Source: Lentimicrobium sp.
GTDB taxonomy: Bacteria; Bacteroidota; Bacteroidia; Bacteroidales; Lentimicrobiaceae
DNA: 46,266 nucleotides
NCBI GenBank assembly: GCA_019429275.1
Contig: JAHYJC010000036.1
Location: forward strand, 1 to 46,266
Direction: 5' to 3'
The notes under the pieces are model-generated. The model was not told the origin of the DNA. It saw only the letters and a list, made by a program, of their open reading frames with translations, and did no database searches. Below are positions 26,401-35,137 of the stretch, one piece after another. Position numbers and translations under genes: made by a program. The first letter of the stretch is position 1, and the number at the start of each line of letters is the position of its first letter.

Positions 26401-27717
26401 GAATGGCAAAAACTCTATGCGAAACTGTTTGGCGATGAGCATATACTCAATCAGACCGACAGGGCTGCGTGGGAAAGCATCTACACAGTGCCGGATGAAG
26501 AAATCTGGACTTTACGTGAAAATCACAGAAAAATACTTATACAATACCTTCGAAACAGGGTAGGAGAGGATTTAAGACTCAGGCAGGAGAATCCAAAATT
26601 CATCATGAAGACTCTGGAAAACCTGAATGATAAGACCCTTACCATCGGTTTTGCCCGCAGATTTGCTACCTACAAACGAGCACATCTGTTGTTCTCAAAT
26701 CCTGAACGCCTGGCTCAATTGGTAAATCGCAAGGAAATGCCGGTACAGTTTGTTTTTGCCGGAAAAGCACATCCTGCCGACAAAGCAGGACAGGATCTAA
26801 TAAAGCGCATTATCGAATTCTCAAAAATACCTGAATTTATCGGCAAAATTATTTTTGTTGAGAATTACGACATGAAATTGGGTGCTAAACTGGTGCAGGG
26901 TGTCGATGTTTGGCTGAATACACCTACAAGACCGCTTGAAGCATCTGGAACCAGTGGTGAGAAAGCTGTAATGAATGGTGTACTAAATTTCAGCGTTTTG
27001 GATGGATGGTGGGCCGAAGGTTATAAGCCCGGAGCCGGATGGGCGCTTCAGGAAGAAAGAACCTACGAAAATCAACATTTCCAGGATGAACTGGATGCTG
27101 AAAATATCTACAACATTTTTGAAGAAGAGATAATTCCTGACTTCTACAACCGCAATAAAAAGGGAGTACCCGAAAAATGGGTGACACACATCAAAAATAC
27201 CATTGCAAAAATTTCTCCTGAGTTTACCATGAAACGAATGCTTGATGATTATTATAAGTTGTTCTATAACAAACTTATAGATCGTTCAGCTATATTATTC
27301 GATAACGAATTTGAAAATGTCCGCCTGATTTCTGCATGGAAAAGAAAAATCTTACGGGGCTGGGACAGTATTGAAGTTATTTCAGTTAAGGTGCCTGATT
27401 CATCAAAGAAGGCCCTCAGGCTTGGAGAAAATTTTATTGCTGAAATTGTACTCAATGTTAACGAATTATCGGGAAATGATATTGGAATGGAGGTGCTTTT
27501 TGGACATAAAATCAATGATGAGGTTAAAAACATTTCATTTGTTGAAGACATGACTGTTGCCGGAGTAAAAGGAAATATTGTAACTTATTTCATTGAAATA
27601 CCTACATTGAAAGCAGGTGTTATAGATTATGCCTTCAGGCTTAGCCCTCGTCATCCTTTACTTCCTCACAGGCAGGACTTTAACCTGGTAAGATGGATTT
27701 CAGGTCTGAGTGACTAA
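23455..27717 (+). CDS. Fusion of GT3-type glycogen synthase and GT35 alpha-glucan phosphorylase
   Basis: A 1420-residue protein. Residues 1-560 are a glycogen synthase of the GT3 type: FETSWEICNKVGGIYTVVST at the N-terminus and EX7E EPWGYTPLE (Glu440/Glu448). Residues 575-1420 are an alpha-glucan phosphorylase: FHGLKRLSRNLWWCWQPEA entry region, YFSMEYGLHDTVQIFSGGLG (from 673), ATHTPVPAGHD-like TTHTPVPAGHDAF, and Lys1170 in EASGTSGEKAVMNG as the PLP lysine. One chain would thus carry a synthetic and a phosphorolytic activity. The reading frame has no stops or shifts. It is the fourth operon gene; fabG follows after 57 bases. Confidence 0.92.
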   Translation: MTEKNYFKPDYIFETSWEICNKVGGIYTVVSTKAPRIQKEYEDNYILLGPDVWKETNQNPDFIEDKYIYKSWREYAESHGLHIRIGRWHIKSNPIVVLVDFTPYFQQKDKIFAKFWESYQLDSIAGQWDYVEPALFGYAAAKVIENFYEFNNAAHDKLVAIFHEWMTGTGVLHLRENVPQIGCIFTTHATVLGRSIAGNNLPLYSEFANYPGEITARRFDVVSKFSLERAAALVSDVFTTVSDITAEECIQFIGRKVDVITHNGFDDDFVPVQKEFDNYRGIARIKLMQVSRALFNSDLPDDSILVINSGRYEFRNKGIDLYIDALARLNKNPDLNRTVIAFIAVPANHTGPSVDLSERLNNPDFNNPVENVYLTHGLHEVEYDSVINRAKSAGLLNKTGDNVKLVFIPSYLNGFDGIFNLDYYHLLIGFDLSVFPSYYEPWGYTPLESLAFHIPTITTSLAGFGLWIREKFKDHEPGAWVLDRNDSNPDDVTTGIARVIGEFASFDEKQVKAARKLAWEISRIALWDELTDNYFKAFGLALEKSASREELYREKRQPDVLMSFPRKQYSIPVWHKVLVKPGIPERFHGLKRLSRNLWWCWQPEAKELFKMIDPLQWETLNHNPIALLESLTVKQMLQLEQNEEFLKKLDHVYEQFEAYMKKASSKPKKQVAYFSMEYGLHDTVQIFSGGLGMLAGDYLKEASDSNVNMVGVGLLYRYGYFRQNLSISGDQIDSYSPQKFTHMPLKPVRSSNGEWMMVSIALPGRNLYAKVWKLDVGRVPLFLLDADIDENNEADRFITHQLYGGDWDNRFKQELLLGVGGIRVLNALGLNPAVYHCNEGHAAFIGIERLRLLVQEKKLVFDQAYEIVRATQLFTTHTPVPAGHDAFSEDVLRAYIPHYADRLNISWNTFMNLGRFVEDKTDEKFSMSVLAAKLSQEMNGVSRIHGRVSREMFQGMFPGYYADELYIGHVTNGVHMPTWTSPEWQKLYAKLFGDEHILNQTDRAAWESIYTVPDEEIWTLRENHRKILIQYLRNRVGEDLRLRQENPKFIMKTLENLNDKTLTIGFARRFATYKRAHLLFSNPERLAQLVNRKEMPVQFVFAGKAHPADKAGQDLIKRIIEFSKIPEFIGKIIFVENYDMKLGAKLVQGVDVWLNTPTRPLEASGTSGEKAVMNGVLNFSVLDGWWAEGYKPGAGWALQEERTYENQHFQDELDAENIYNIFEEEIIPDFYNRNKKGVPEKWVTHIKNTIAKISPEFTMKRMLDDYYKLFYNKLIDRSAILFDNEFENVRLISAWKRKILRGWDSIEVISVKVPDSSKKALRLGENFIAEIVLNVNELSGNDIGMEVLFGHKINDEVKNISFVEDMTVAGVKGNIVTYFIEIPTLKAGVIDYAFRLSPRHPLLPHRQDFNLVRWISGLSD

Positions 27718-27773
27718 AACCAAGGACCTGTTTTGTCAAATGAATCAATAAACAGAAAATTAATAGTACAATT

Positions 27774-28520
27774 ATGAAGCTTCTTGAAGGAAAAACAGCA
27801 CTGGTAACCGGTGGTGCCAGGGGAATCGGAAAAGCAATAGCACTGCGGTTTGCTGCAGAAGGTGCAAATGTTGCATTCTCTGATCTGAATTATGATGACA
27901 ATTCAATCGCACTTGAACAAGAAATCAGCAGCCAAGGTGTAAAAGCCAAAGGCTATGCCTCCGATGCCAGTTCATTTGAAGGCAGCGATAAATTGATTAC
28001 TGATGTAATGGCTGATTTCGGAAGGATTGATATTCTTGTTAATAATGCCGGAATTACGCGTGATAATTTGTTGATGCGCATGACCGAAGCTGACTGGGAC
28101 CTTGTAATTAAAGTGAACCTGAAGTCCATTTTCAATATGACCAAAGCCGTTCAGAGAGTGATGCTCAAACAACGCAGCGGATCTATTGTGAATATGAGCT
28201 CTGTGGTTGGCCTCTCAGGCAATGCCGGACAATCGAACTACTCAGCATCAAAAGCCGGACTCATTGGATTTACCAAATCTATGGCTCAGGAACTGGGCTC
28301 ACGCAGCATCAGGTGCAATGCCATTGCTCCCGGGTTTATCGAAACTGATATGACAGCAAAACTTCCTGAAGATGTCAGGAAAACATGGATTGAAGGTATC
28401 CCTCTGAAACGCGGTGGAAAACCCGACGACGTTGCCGATGTCGCATTGTTTCTCGCTTCAGATCTATCTTCCTATGTTACCGGACAAGTTATCAGCGTTT
28501 GTGGCGGAATGCATATGTAA
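27774..28520 (+). CDS. fabG: 3-oxoacyl-ACP reductase FabG-like (SDR family)
   Basis: A 248-residue short-chain dehydrogenase. It has TGGARGIGKAIALRFA (NAD(P)-binding TGxxxGxG), NNAGITRDNLLMRM (FabG-typical), catalytic Ser in VNMSSVVGLSGNAGQSNYSASK with YxxxK, and the ending GGMHM. It reduces beta-ketoacyl-ACP in fatty acid synthesis. It trails the glycogen genes and shares their terminator, so cotranscription is likely but functional linkage is not evident. Confidence 0.92.
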   Translation: MKLLEGKTALVTGGARGIGKAIALRFAAEGANVAFSDLNYDDNSIALEQEISSQGVKAKGYASDASSFEGSDKLITDVMADFGRIDILVNNAGITRDNLLMRMTEADWDLVIKVNLKSIFNMTKAVQRVMLKQRSGSIVNMSSVVGLSGNAGQSNYSASKAGLIGFTKSMAQELGSRSIRCNAIAPGFIETDMTAKLPEDVRKTWIEGIPLKRGGKPDDVADVALFLASDLSSYVTGQVISVCGGMHM

Positions 28521-28542
28521 GTGAAAAAATTACATTTTCTTT

Positions 28543-28565
28543 AGCCGCCTAAATGCGGCTTTTTT
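28543..28565 (+). terminator. Rho-independent terminator after fabG
   Basis: AGCCGC (28543-28548) pairs with GCGGCT (28555-28560), followed by five T. It closes the glycogen-fabG unit. Confidence 0.88.
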
Positions 28566-28698
28566 GGTGGCAGATATATCCTCAAAAACATTTAGCTTTG
28601 GGAATTTATTTGATATGAAAGCCATTTCAAATTTCAAAATTCGAAAAATGGTATTATAACATATTAAAAATCAATAATTTAATTTTAAATCTACGGCA

Positions 28699-30786
28699 TT
28701 GAACTTCGGCATAATTTCAGAATTACCTCTTTGGCTTATTCTTCCCTGCACTTTTTCTGGTGCATTGGTTGCTTTGGTTCTATATTACAGGGATTCAGCC
28801 TCAGGATTTTCAAAACGCTTAACCATTTTTCTGGGAATATTGCGTTTTCTCACATTTACCCTTATCTCTTTTCTGCTGCTTTCTCTTTTAGTCAGAACCA
28901 TCGTACGAGAAGTTGAAAATCCTGAAATTGTAGTTGGAATCGACAATTCAACTTCAATGATAAAGGGTGTGGATTCAGTCGCGCTCACCAGTCAAATGCC
29001 CGAAATACTCCGGCAGTTTCGTTCCGGGCTTGGAGATAAGTTTGAAATCAAATTCTTTGGTTTCGGGCAGAATGTCAGGGAATCTGAAACCCATGATTTT
29101 ACTGATTCTAAAACAGATATCGCAGCTCTGATTGCTTTTGTTAATGCGCGGTATTACAACCGAAATCTGGGCGCCATGGTTTTATTATCCGATGGAATTT
29201 ATAACAGTGGAGAAAATCCTATTTACCAAGTACAAAAAGCCGGATATCCTGTCTATACCCTCAAATTCGGAGATACAACCATAAACAGGGATGTTGTCAT
29301 CAATAAAGTAAATCACAATCGCTATGCCTATAAAGGAAACAGATTCCCAATAGAGGTTGTTGTACATGCCCGTCAGTCATCGGGAGAATCAACCAGAGTG
29401 AGTGTTACCAGCGATGATAAAGAAATATTTACCCGTGAAATAAAAATATCATCTGGCAATCAGGTATTTACAATTCCACTTTTTATAGATGCAGGAGAAT
29501 CCGGTCTGAGAAAATTCAGAATTTCGGTGGATGCCGTTGCCGGAGAAGTTAATCTGGAAAACAATACCCGGAATATTTTCGTAGAGGTTCGTGAAATGAC
29601 GCAAAAAATAGCCATTGTGGCCGCTTCGCCTCATCCCGATCTTGCAGCCTTGAAACGCACTTTCGAAAACAGCAACAATTATGAAGCCGATCTTGTTTTC
29701 GCAGAAAATTACAAACCAGGCGCACTAGAGTACAGCATGTTTATACTGCATCAATTGCCCTCATCGTCGGCAAAATCAGCTGATCTGATGGCAGAAATTT
29801 CACGGCTTAACATCCCTGCACTTTTTATCATTGGCGAACAAACCGATTTGTCACTTTTCAACAAATTTCAGGCTGGCGTTTCACTTACCGGATACAATAA
29901 ATCAGTTAACGAAGCACTACCTGTTCTGAATAAGGATTTTCCGCTATTTTTGTTATCCGAACAAACCGGCAACCTCCTGTCTAATCTTCCTCCGCTGGTA
30001 ACTCCGTTCGCAAATTATCAGTTATCCAATGCAACCTATGTTCTGGCTCATCAGCAAATCGGACAGCTTAAAACAGAAATGCCACTGATTGCTTTTTCGC
30101 AGACTGCTGATTCCAGATATGGTTTTATAGCAGGTGAAGGAATCTGGAAATGGAGAATGCAAGACTACCTGTTGAATAAAAATCATAATACATTTGATGA
30201 TTTGGTTGGAAAATCAGTACAATACCTGGCACAACCTGCCGAAAAAGGAAAATTCAGAGTAATCTGGAACAATTATTACTCCGAAAATGATCCGGTAAAT
30301 TTTTCGGCCAAACTCTTTAATGATTCTGATGAACCCATCACCGGACCAGAGATTAAATTATTAATTATCAATGAGAAAGGTCAGGAATACAGTTATTCAT
30401 TTTCAAGTAACGATGAAACCTACTTTCTTAGTGTTGGATCGCTGCCTCCCGGATTGTACAATTTCAGGGCTGAAACAAATCCCGGAACAGGAATTTTAAC
30501 AAAAACCGGAAATTTTGCCGTTACAGAGCTTAATCTTGAAGATGTTAATTCTGTCGCCGACCATCGATTGATGGATGCACTTGCCCTCGAATCGGGCGGT
30601 AACTCGTTTTTGCAGAGCGAAATCGATAAGTTGATTGATGAAATCAAAAACCGTGAGGATATTAAACCAATAGTTTACAGCAAAAAACGTTTTACCGATC
30701 TTGTTGATTTTTATCCCTTGCTTATTCTGATTATTGTCCTGATGGGCATTGAGTGGTTTCTGCGAAAATATGCAGGAAGCTATTGA
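28699..30786 (+). CDS. VWA-like membrane protein
   Basis: A 695-residue protein started from TTG; no upstream ATG fits. Two N-terminal membrane helices (about 8-28 and 40-62) precede a von Willebrand A-like domain whose MIDAS is D82-N-S-T-S86, with later VLLSDGIYNSG. A carboxypeptidase-regulatory or beta-sandwich region follows to about 320. A final helix at about 672-690 (LLILIIVLMGIEWFLRKY) anchors the C-terminus. Such proteins resemble the Bacteroidota VWA membrane family of unknown function. It runs into the M48 protease gene. Confidence 0.75.
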   Translation: MNFGIISELPLWLILPCTFSGALVALVLYYRDSASGFSKRLTIFLGILRFLTFTLISFLLLSLLVRTIVREVENPEIVVGIDNSTSMIKGVDSVALTSQMPEILRQFRSGLGDKFEIKFFGFGQNVRESETHDFTDSKTDIAALIAFVNARYYNRNLGAMVLLSDGIYNSGENPIYQVQKAGYPVYTLKFGDTTINRDVVINKVNHNRYAYKGNRFPIEVVVHARQSSGESTRVSVTSDDKEIFTREIKISSGNQVFTIPLFIDAGESGLRKFRISVDAVAGEVNLENNTRNIFVEVREMTQKIAIVAASPHPDLAALKRTFENSNNYEADLVFAENYKPGALEYSMFILHQLPSSSAKSADLMAEISRLNIPALFIIGEQTDLSLFNKFQAGVSLTGYNKSVNEALPVLNKDFPLFLLSEQTGNLLSNLPPLVTPFANYQLSNATYVLAHQQIGQLKTEMPLIAFSQTADSRYGFIAGEGIWKWRMQDYLLNKNHNTFDDLVGKSVQYLAQPAEKGKFRVIWNNYYSENDPVNFSAKLFNDSDEPITGPEIKLLIINEKGQEYSYSFSSNDETYFLSVGSLPPGLYNFRAETNPGTGILTKTGNFAVTELNLEDVNSVADHRLMDALALESGGNSFLQSEIDKLIDEIKNREDIKPIVYSKKRFTDLVDFYPLLILIIVLMGIEWFLRKYAGSY

Positions 30787-30808
30787 TCCCATTAACACTT
30801 CCGAAACT

Positions 30809-32041
30809 ATGAATGTCCTGTTTATGTTCATTATTTTGCTTGTGCTCATTGGTTATTTCACCGAACAATGGCTTGGCTATCTTAATCATAAGTCAGGGCA
30901 GGCAAAACTCCCTGATATTCTGAATAATATCTTCAGCCCGGAAAGATATAAGACCTATTTGAAATATGAATTTGAATCATATAAATTCACTACTCTGGTC
31001 TCTCTTATAAAATTTCTCCTCAGTATCTTTATGCTTCTCTGCGGATTTATCTTGCTCGACAATTTTGTTTCCGGAATAACCGAAAACCAGGTTTTCAGAG
31101 GATTGATATTTTTTGGAATTCTTGGGCTTGTGACCGATCTATTGTTTACACCTTTTGATATATACGACACTTTTGTGATTGAAGAGAAATTTGGATTTAA
31201 TAAAACCACTCCTGGGATTTACCTTTCAGATAAGTTAAAAACCTATCTGATTGCCGCCATTGTCGGGGGAGGCATGCTTTCGCTGATTATCTGGTTTTAT
31301 CAGGTTTCCGGCAATAATTTTTGGTGGATTGCCTGGGCTGTAATCTCAGGTTTCTCAGTTTTTATGGCCATGTTTTATTCATCACTGATTGTACCGCTTT
31401 TCAATAAACAGACTCCGCTTCAGTCAGGCCTGCTCCGTGAAAGGTTAAATCAATTGGCAACTGATACCGGTTTTATGTTGAAAGATATTTATGTGATTGA
31501 CGGTTCAAAAAGATCAACCAAGGCCAATGCTTATTTTGCCGGACTTGGAAAAAAACGCAGGATTGTGCTTTATGACAGGCTTATTGAAGAACAAACCGTT
31601 GATGAGATTGCTGCTGTAATGGCTCACGAAATCGGGCATTATAAACTAAATCATATTCAGAAATCGATTTTAATAGGTATATTTCAGACCGGAATAATGC
31701 TTTGGCTATTTTCCCTTCTTGTCCACAATTCGTTGATATACGAGTCCCTTGGAGCGGTGCATCAGAATTTTCATCTCGGACTGGTTATTTTCATGATTCT
31801 TTATAGCCCTTTTTCAATGATGATTTCTATTGGGATGAACTCTTTGAGCAGAAAATTCGAATTTCAGGCTGATAAATTTTCTTCAGGCTATGTTGATTCT
31901 ATGTATTTAATTTCCGCTCTTAAAAAACTGGCTTCCAACAATCTGACCAATCTGACTCCGCATAAACTTTTTGTAAAAGTTTACCACTCACACCCGCCGT
32001 TGCTTGCCAGGATTCAGAACCTTATCAAAATCAGAAACTAA
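30809..32041 (+). CDS. Ste24-like M48 family metalloprotease (CAAX prenyl protease 1 type)
   Basis: About 410 residues from ATG 30809 (alternatives at 30770 and 30749 overlap the previous gene). Several membrane helices alternate with soluble parts. The zinc motif HEIGH is followed by the downstream Glu in EFQADKFS, as in Ste24 proteases (FEYQADAFA). The N-terminal half has the Ste24 pattern FDIYDTFVIEEKFGFNKTT. Bacterial homologues degrade misfolded membrane proteins or process lipoproteins, as far as is known. It converges on the TPR gene with a 4-base overlap. Confidence 0.88.
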   Translation: MNVLFMFIILLVLIGYFTEQWLGYLNHKSGQAKLPDILNNIFSPERYKTYLKYEFESYKFTTLVSLIKFLLSIFMLLCGFILLDNFVSGITENQVFRGLIFFGILGLVTDLLFTPFDIYDTFVIEEKFGFNKTTPGIYLSDKLKTYLIAAIVGGGMLSLIIWFYQVSGNNFWWIAWAVISGFSVFMAMFYSSLIVPLFNKQTPLQSGLLRERLNQLATDTGFMLKDIYVIDGSKRSTKANAYFAGLGKKRRIVLYDRLIEEQTVDEIAAVMAHEIGHYKLNHIQKSILIGIFQTGIMLWLFSLLVHNSLIYESLGAVHQNFHLGLVIFMILYSPFSMMISIGMNSLSRKFEFQADKFSSGYVDSMYLISALKKLASNNLTNLTPHKLFVKVYHSHPPLLARIQNLIKIRN

Positions 32042-32481
32042 TTTCCAAGTGACGATCTGAAGAAATTGCCTGCCATAAACGCAAAAGTTTCAATAGAATC
32101 AATTCTTCGGGCATTGTTGCAATCGCGAATTGCTTCCCAGCTAATTCCGGCTTTCTGATGTGAGTAACCCCTGTAAAGGTAAGCCCGGATATTGTCAGGA
32201 CTCAGATCCAGAAATACACTAAAATCAACAATTGCTCCCTGATAATCTTTCAGAAGGACTTTGTTGTACCCGCGGTGAAAATATGCCAGGCTATTGGTAT
32301 TGTTCAACGATATGGCTGCATCACAAAGCGCAACAGCCCTTGTGTATTGTTTCTGATCAGTTGCATTCAGGGCTGCTTTAAGTTAGTCAGAAGGTTTGGC
32401 CTGGCATGCAGAAGTGTTGTTAAAAATAAGCAGGGCCAGCACAAATAACAAAAGATGAGTACGTTTTATTTTATTATCCAC
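32038..32481 (-). pseudogene. TPR lipoprotein with early stop codon
   Basis: From GTG 32481 the frame gives a signal peptide and lipobox-like LLIFNNTSAC (Cys26), then TAA at 32383-32385, then continues unbroken as TPR helices (QYTRAVALCDAAISLNNTNS, YFHRGYNKVLLKDYQGAIVD, AYLYRGYSHQKAGISWEAI). The stop separates secretion signal from repeats, so no secreted product forms unless the base is a sequencing error or readthrough occurs. The downstream part could start at TTG 32307 as a cytoplasmic 89-residue fragment. Confidence 0.68.
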
Positions 32482-32875
32482 TTATCTGACAATTATGATA
32501 ATGATAAAAAATACTTAATCATGTAACGCATTATTATATGCTTTAGTTACAATTGTAATGCAGTTTTTTTTTCAAAAACTCAATTTATTTTATCCCGGAT
32601 TAATGTGTTGTCTGAGATGATCTCAATTCCGGTTTCTGGAATGCTCTTGTTTTTTTTAGTTGAAAACCATTTGAAAGGATTCCGGAATTATCTGAAAATA
32701 TACATGAAGGATTTTTTTGGACTATTATTTCTGATAATCAATAAATTACAATAAATTAATACAATTTTATACCAGTAGATCGTCGCTGAATTGCCGAAAA
32801 TCTTTATTTTTGCACCTTATTCAACATTGTGGCCAGCCTCTCTGTTGCAAATTGAAACAAATTAAAACCAACTTT
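32482..32875. other. Non-coding gap between TPR gene and FKBP gene
   Basis: An AT-rich stretch with no gene. It contains one near-consensus DnaA-like TTATCCACT at 32474-32482 (in the TPR 5' end) and a plus-strand TATTTTTG -7-like box at 32805-32812. No further structure is clear. Confidence 0.5.
32805..32812 (+). promoter_or_regulatory. Candidate -7 box for the FKBP gene
   Basis: TATTTTTG matches TAnnTTTG 64 bases before the start codon. A TTG at 32791 is too close to serve as -33. Confidence 0.35.
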
Positions 32876-33382
32876 ATGACCATTACTAACAATAAGGTAG
32901 TTTCTCTTTCCTATGAATTAAAACTTGACAATTCTCAGGGTGAAACTGTCGAAATTACTGATGCTGATTCTCCACTTGTCTTTTTATATGGAGCCGGAAA
33001 TATGCTGCCGAAATTTGAGCAAAATCTTAAGAATCTCAAAATCGATGATAATTTTGAATTTACTCTGGTGGCAGAAGATGCCTATGGCCCGATAATCAAC
33101 GAAGCCATCATTGATCTACCAATAGACATTTTTATGGTAGAGGACAAAATTGATCCTGAAATGCTTAGGATTGGAAATGTCATCCCCATGCAGGACAATG
33201 AAGGAAATCCACTCGAAGGATTGGTGATTGGTGTAGATGAAAATTCTGTAAAAATGGATTTCAACCATCCTATGGCCGGAAAAAATCTGCATTTTGCAGG
33301 AAAAATTCTTGACCTCCGTGATGCTACCTCCGAGGAAATTACTCATGGACATGTGCACGGTGCACACGGACATCAACACTAA
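32876..33382 (+). CDS. slyD: SlyD-like FKBP-type peptidyl-prolyl isomerase
   Basis: A 168-residue protein. The FKBP half opens with VVSLSYELKLD and GNMLPKFEQNL, and the inserted-in-flap (IF) chaperone domain lies around 70-125. A His-rich tail (HGHVHGAHGHQH) is metal-binding in SlyD proteins. The ATG at 32876 gives a normal N-terminus; an in-frame upstream extension from 32810 is unlikely. SlyD catalyses prolyl isomerisation and helps nickel delivery in some bacteria. A bidirectional terminator follows. Confidence 0.88.
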   Translation: MTITNNKVVSLSYELKLDNSQGETVEITDADSPLVFLYGAGNMLPKFEQNLKNLKIDDNFEFTLVAEDAYGPIINEAIIDLPIDIFMVEDKIDPEMLRIGNVIPMQDNEGNPLEGLVIGVDENSVKMDFNHPMAGKNLHFAGKILDLRDATSEEITHGHVHGAHGHQH

Positions 33383-33400
33383 AATCTTGATTTATAAAAA

Positions 33401-33429
33401 AAAATGGCCGGAAAGGGCCATTTTTTTTT
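33401..33429. terminator. Bidirectional terminator
   Basis: AAAATGGCC (33401-33409) pairs with GGCCATTTT (33416-33424). An A run precedes and a T run follows, so it can end both the FKBP (plus) and methyltransferase (minus) transcripts. Confidence 0.9.
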
Positions 33430-34141
33430 AGATCGAAAGCAGGAAAACCGCAGGTTTTTTTCCGGGATTATAATTTCTCTTTTTCCATATACTAACAGGT
33501 AATGTATTAATCTCTTCATCGGGCATAGTTAGATTACAGGCAATGCTTAAAAGTAAATAGTCAGGGCAATTTTTGATGATTGATTCAATCATTTGGCGGT
33601 TTCTGTAAGGCGCTTCAATGAAAATATGTGTCTGTCCGGTTTTCTGGGCATCCCTTGAAATCTCTTTGAGTTTAATTGCTCTTTCGTGCTCTTTTACAGG
33701 AATATAACCATGAAAAATAAACTGTTGCCCATTGAATCCTGAAGACATTAGTGCCATCATAATGGAAGAGGGACCCGACAAGGGAATTACCTTTATGCCA
33801 TATTCATGTGCTATCCTTACCAAACCTGAACCAGGGTCTGCAACTGCCGGACAACCAGCTTCTGATACAAGGCCTGTGTCAGCACCCTCCAATGCAGGCA
33901 CAAAATAACCGGGAATCTCTGACTCAGGGGTGTGTTCATTAAGAACAAAAAAAGTGAGTTCCTCAAAATTACCCGTATATCCGCACTTTCTTAAAAAACG
34001 GCGGGCGGTTCTGAGTTCTTCAACAACAAAGACTTTTAGTTTTCTGATGATCTGAAAATTGTAATCGGGGAGGACCTGTGCGGCATCACCCTCTCCCAAA
34101 GGGCCGGGTATAAGGTAAAGGTTTCCTTTTTTTGTATTCAT
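33428..34141 (-). CDS. RsmI-related SAM methyltransferase (tetrapyrrole methylase fold)
   Basis: A 237-residue protein with the RsmI layout: NLYLIPGPLGEGDA at the N-terminus, VVEELRTARRFL, the GLVSEAGCPAVADPGSGLVR segment and IPLSGPSSIMMAL. RsmI 2'-O-methylates C1402 of 16S rRNA. This shorter Bacteroidota type differs in places, so the target is an inference. Confidence 0.82.
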   Translation of the reverse strand: MNTKKGNLYLIPGPLGEGDAAQVLPDYNFQIIRKLKVFVVEELRTARRFLRKCGYTGNFEELTFFVLNEHTPESEIPGYFVPALEGADTGLVSEAGCPAVADPGSGLVRIAHEYGIKVIPLSGPSSIMMALMSSGFNGQQFIFHGYIPVKEHERAIKLKEISRDAQKTGQTHIFIEAPYRNRQMIESIIKNCPDYLLLSIACNLTMPDEEINTLPVSIWKKRNYNPGKKPAVFLLSI

Positions 34142-34195
34142 AGGTAATAAATGATTTTTCTCATTGACAAAGTGAAAAGGTTAAGTAATAATCAC

Positions 34196-35137
34196 TCAAA
34201 ATGGCAAATTATCCAAATCAACATTCCCTCCCGAAAGAATTATTCCTGCCTTTTTCCCTTTTACATTGATTTTGCCTTCCAGAATAGCTGCCAATGGCAC
34301 AACAGCTGAAGGTTCGACAATGATTTTTAGCCTTTCCCAAATGAGTCGCATTGCATCAATAATTCCATTTTCTGAAACCAGAACAATATCGTGTACATGC
34401 TCAAGAATTAAAGGAAATGTCAGTGAACCGAGTGAAGTCCTTAGTCCATCGGCAATGGTTTCGGGTGAAACTGAAGGTACAAAGGTTCCTGAGTGAAAGC
34501 TTTTATAAGCATCAGGCGCACCGGCTGGCTCAGCTGCAATAACTTTCGTCTTCTTTCCGAAATATTTTGCTGCCAGCGCTGTTCCGCTGAGCAAACCGCC
34601 ACCTCCAACCGGGGCAATTATCAGATCCAGATCGGGTAAATCTTCCAGCAATTCCATGCCTGCAGTGGCCTGTCCTGCAATTATTCTGTAATCATTGTAA
34701 GGATGTATTTCAGTGGCACCTGTTGCTTCAATTACATTTTTTAAAGTATCTTCTCTGGACTGCAGATTGGCTTCACAAAAAGTGATAATTCCTCCATAAT
34801 TTTCTACAGCTCTGATTTTAACCTTGTTAGAATTGTCGGGCATGACAATATGCGCTTTAATTCCCCTGCGTTTTGCGGCCAGCGACAAAGCGGCTGCGTG
34901 ATTTCCTGAAGAGTGTGTTGCTACCCCATTAACAAATTCATTGTCTTGAAGCAGAAATACTGCATTTGTAGCTCCCCTGGATTTGAATGCACCGGCTTTC
35001 TGGAAATTTTCACATTTAAAGAACAGATTTCCACCTGTGAGCTTATCAATGGTGTTGCAGGTTAATACCGGAGTCCTGTTAATGTAAGGATTGATCCTGA
35101 TAGATGCATCAATTATTTTTTGCTTATCCGGAATCAT
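34196..35137 (-). CDS. Threonine/serine dehydratase-like PLP enzyme
   Basis: A 313-residue fold-type II PLP enzyme. Lys52 lies in KAGAFKSRGA, the phosphate loop is in VGGGGLLSG, and SSGNHAAALSLAA is the Asn-containing strand. With no regulatory ACT domain it resembles catabolic threonine dehydratases or serine racemases. It deaminates threonine or serine, or racemises serine; which one cannot be told. It overlaps the phosphatase gene by 4 bases. Confidence 0.82.
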   Translation of the reverse strand: MIPDKQKIIDASIRINPYINRTPVLTCNTIDKLTGGNLFFKCENFQKAGAFKSRGATNAVFLLQDNEFVNGVATHSSGNHAAALSLAAKRRGIKAHIVMPDNSNKVKIRAVENYGGIITFCEANLQSREDTLKNVIEATGATEIHPYNDYRIIAGQATAGMELLEDLPDLDLIIAPVGGGGLLSGTALAAKYFGKKTKVIAAEPAGAPDAYKSFHSGTFVPSVSPETIADGLRTSLGSLTFPLILEHVHDIVLVSENGIIDAMRLIWERLKIIVEPSAVVPLAAILEGKINVKGKKAGIILSGGNVDLDNLPF

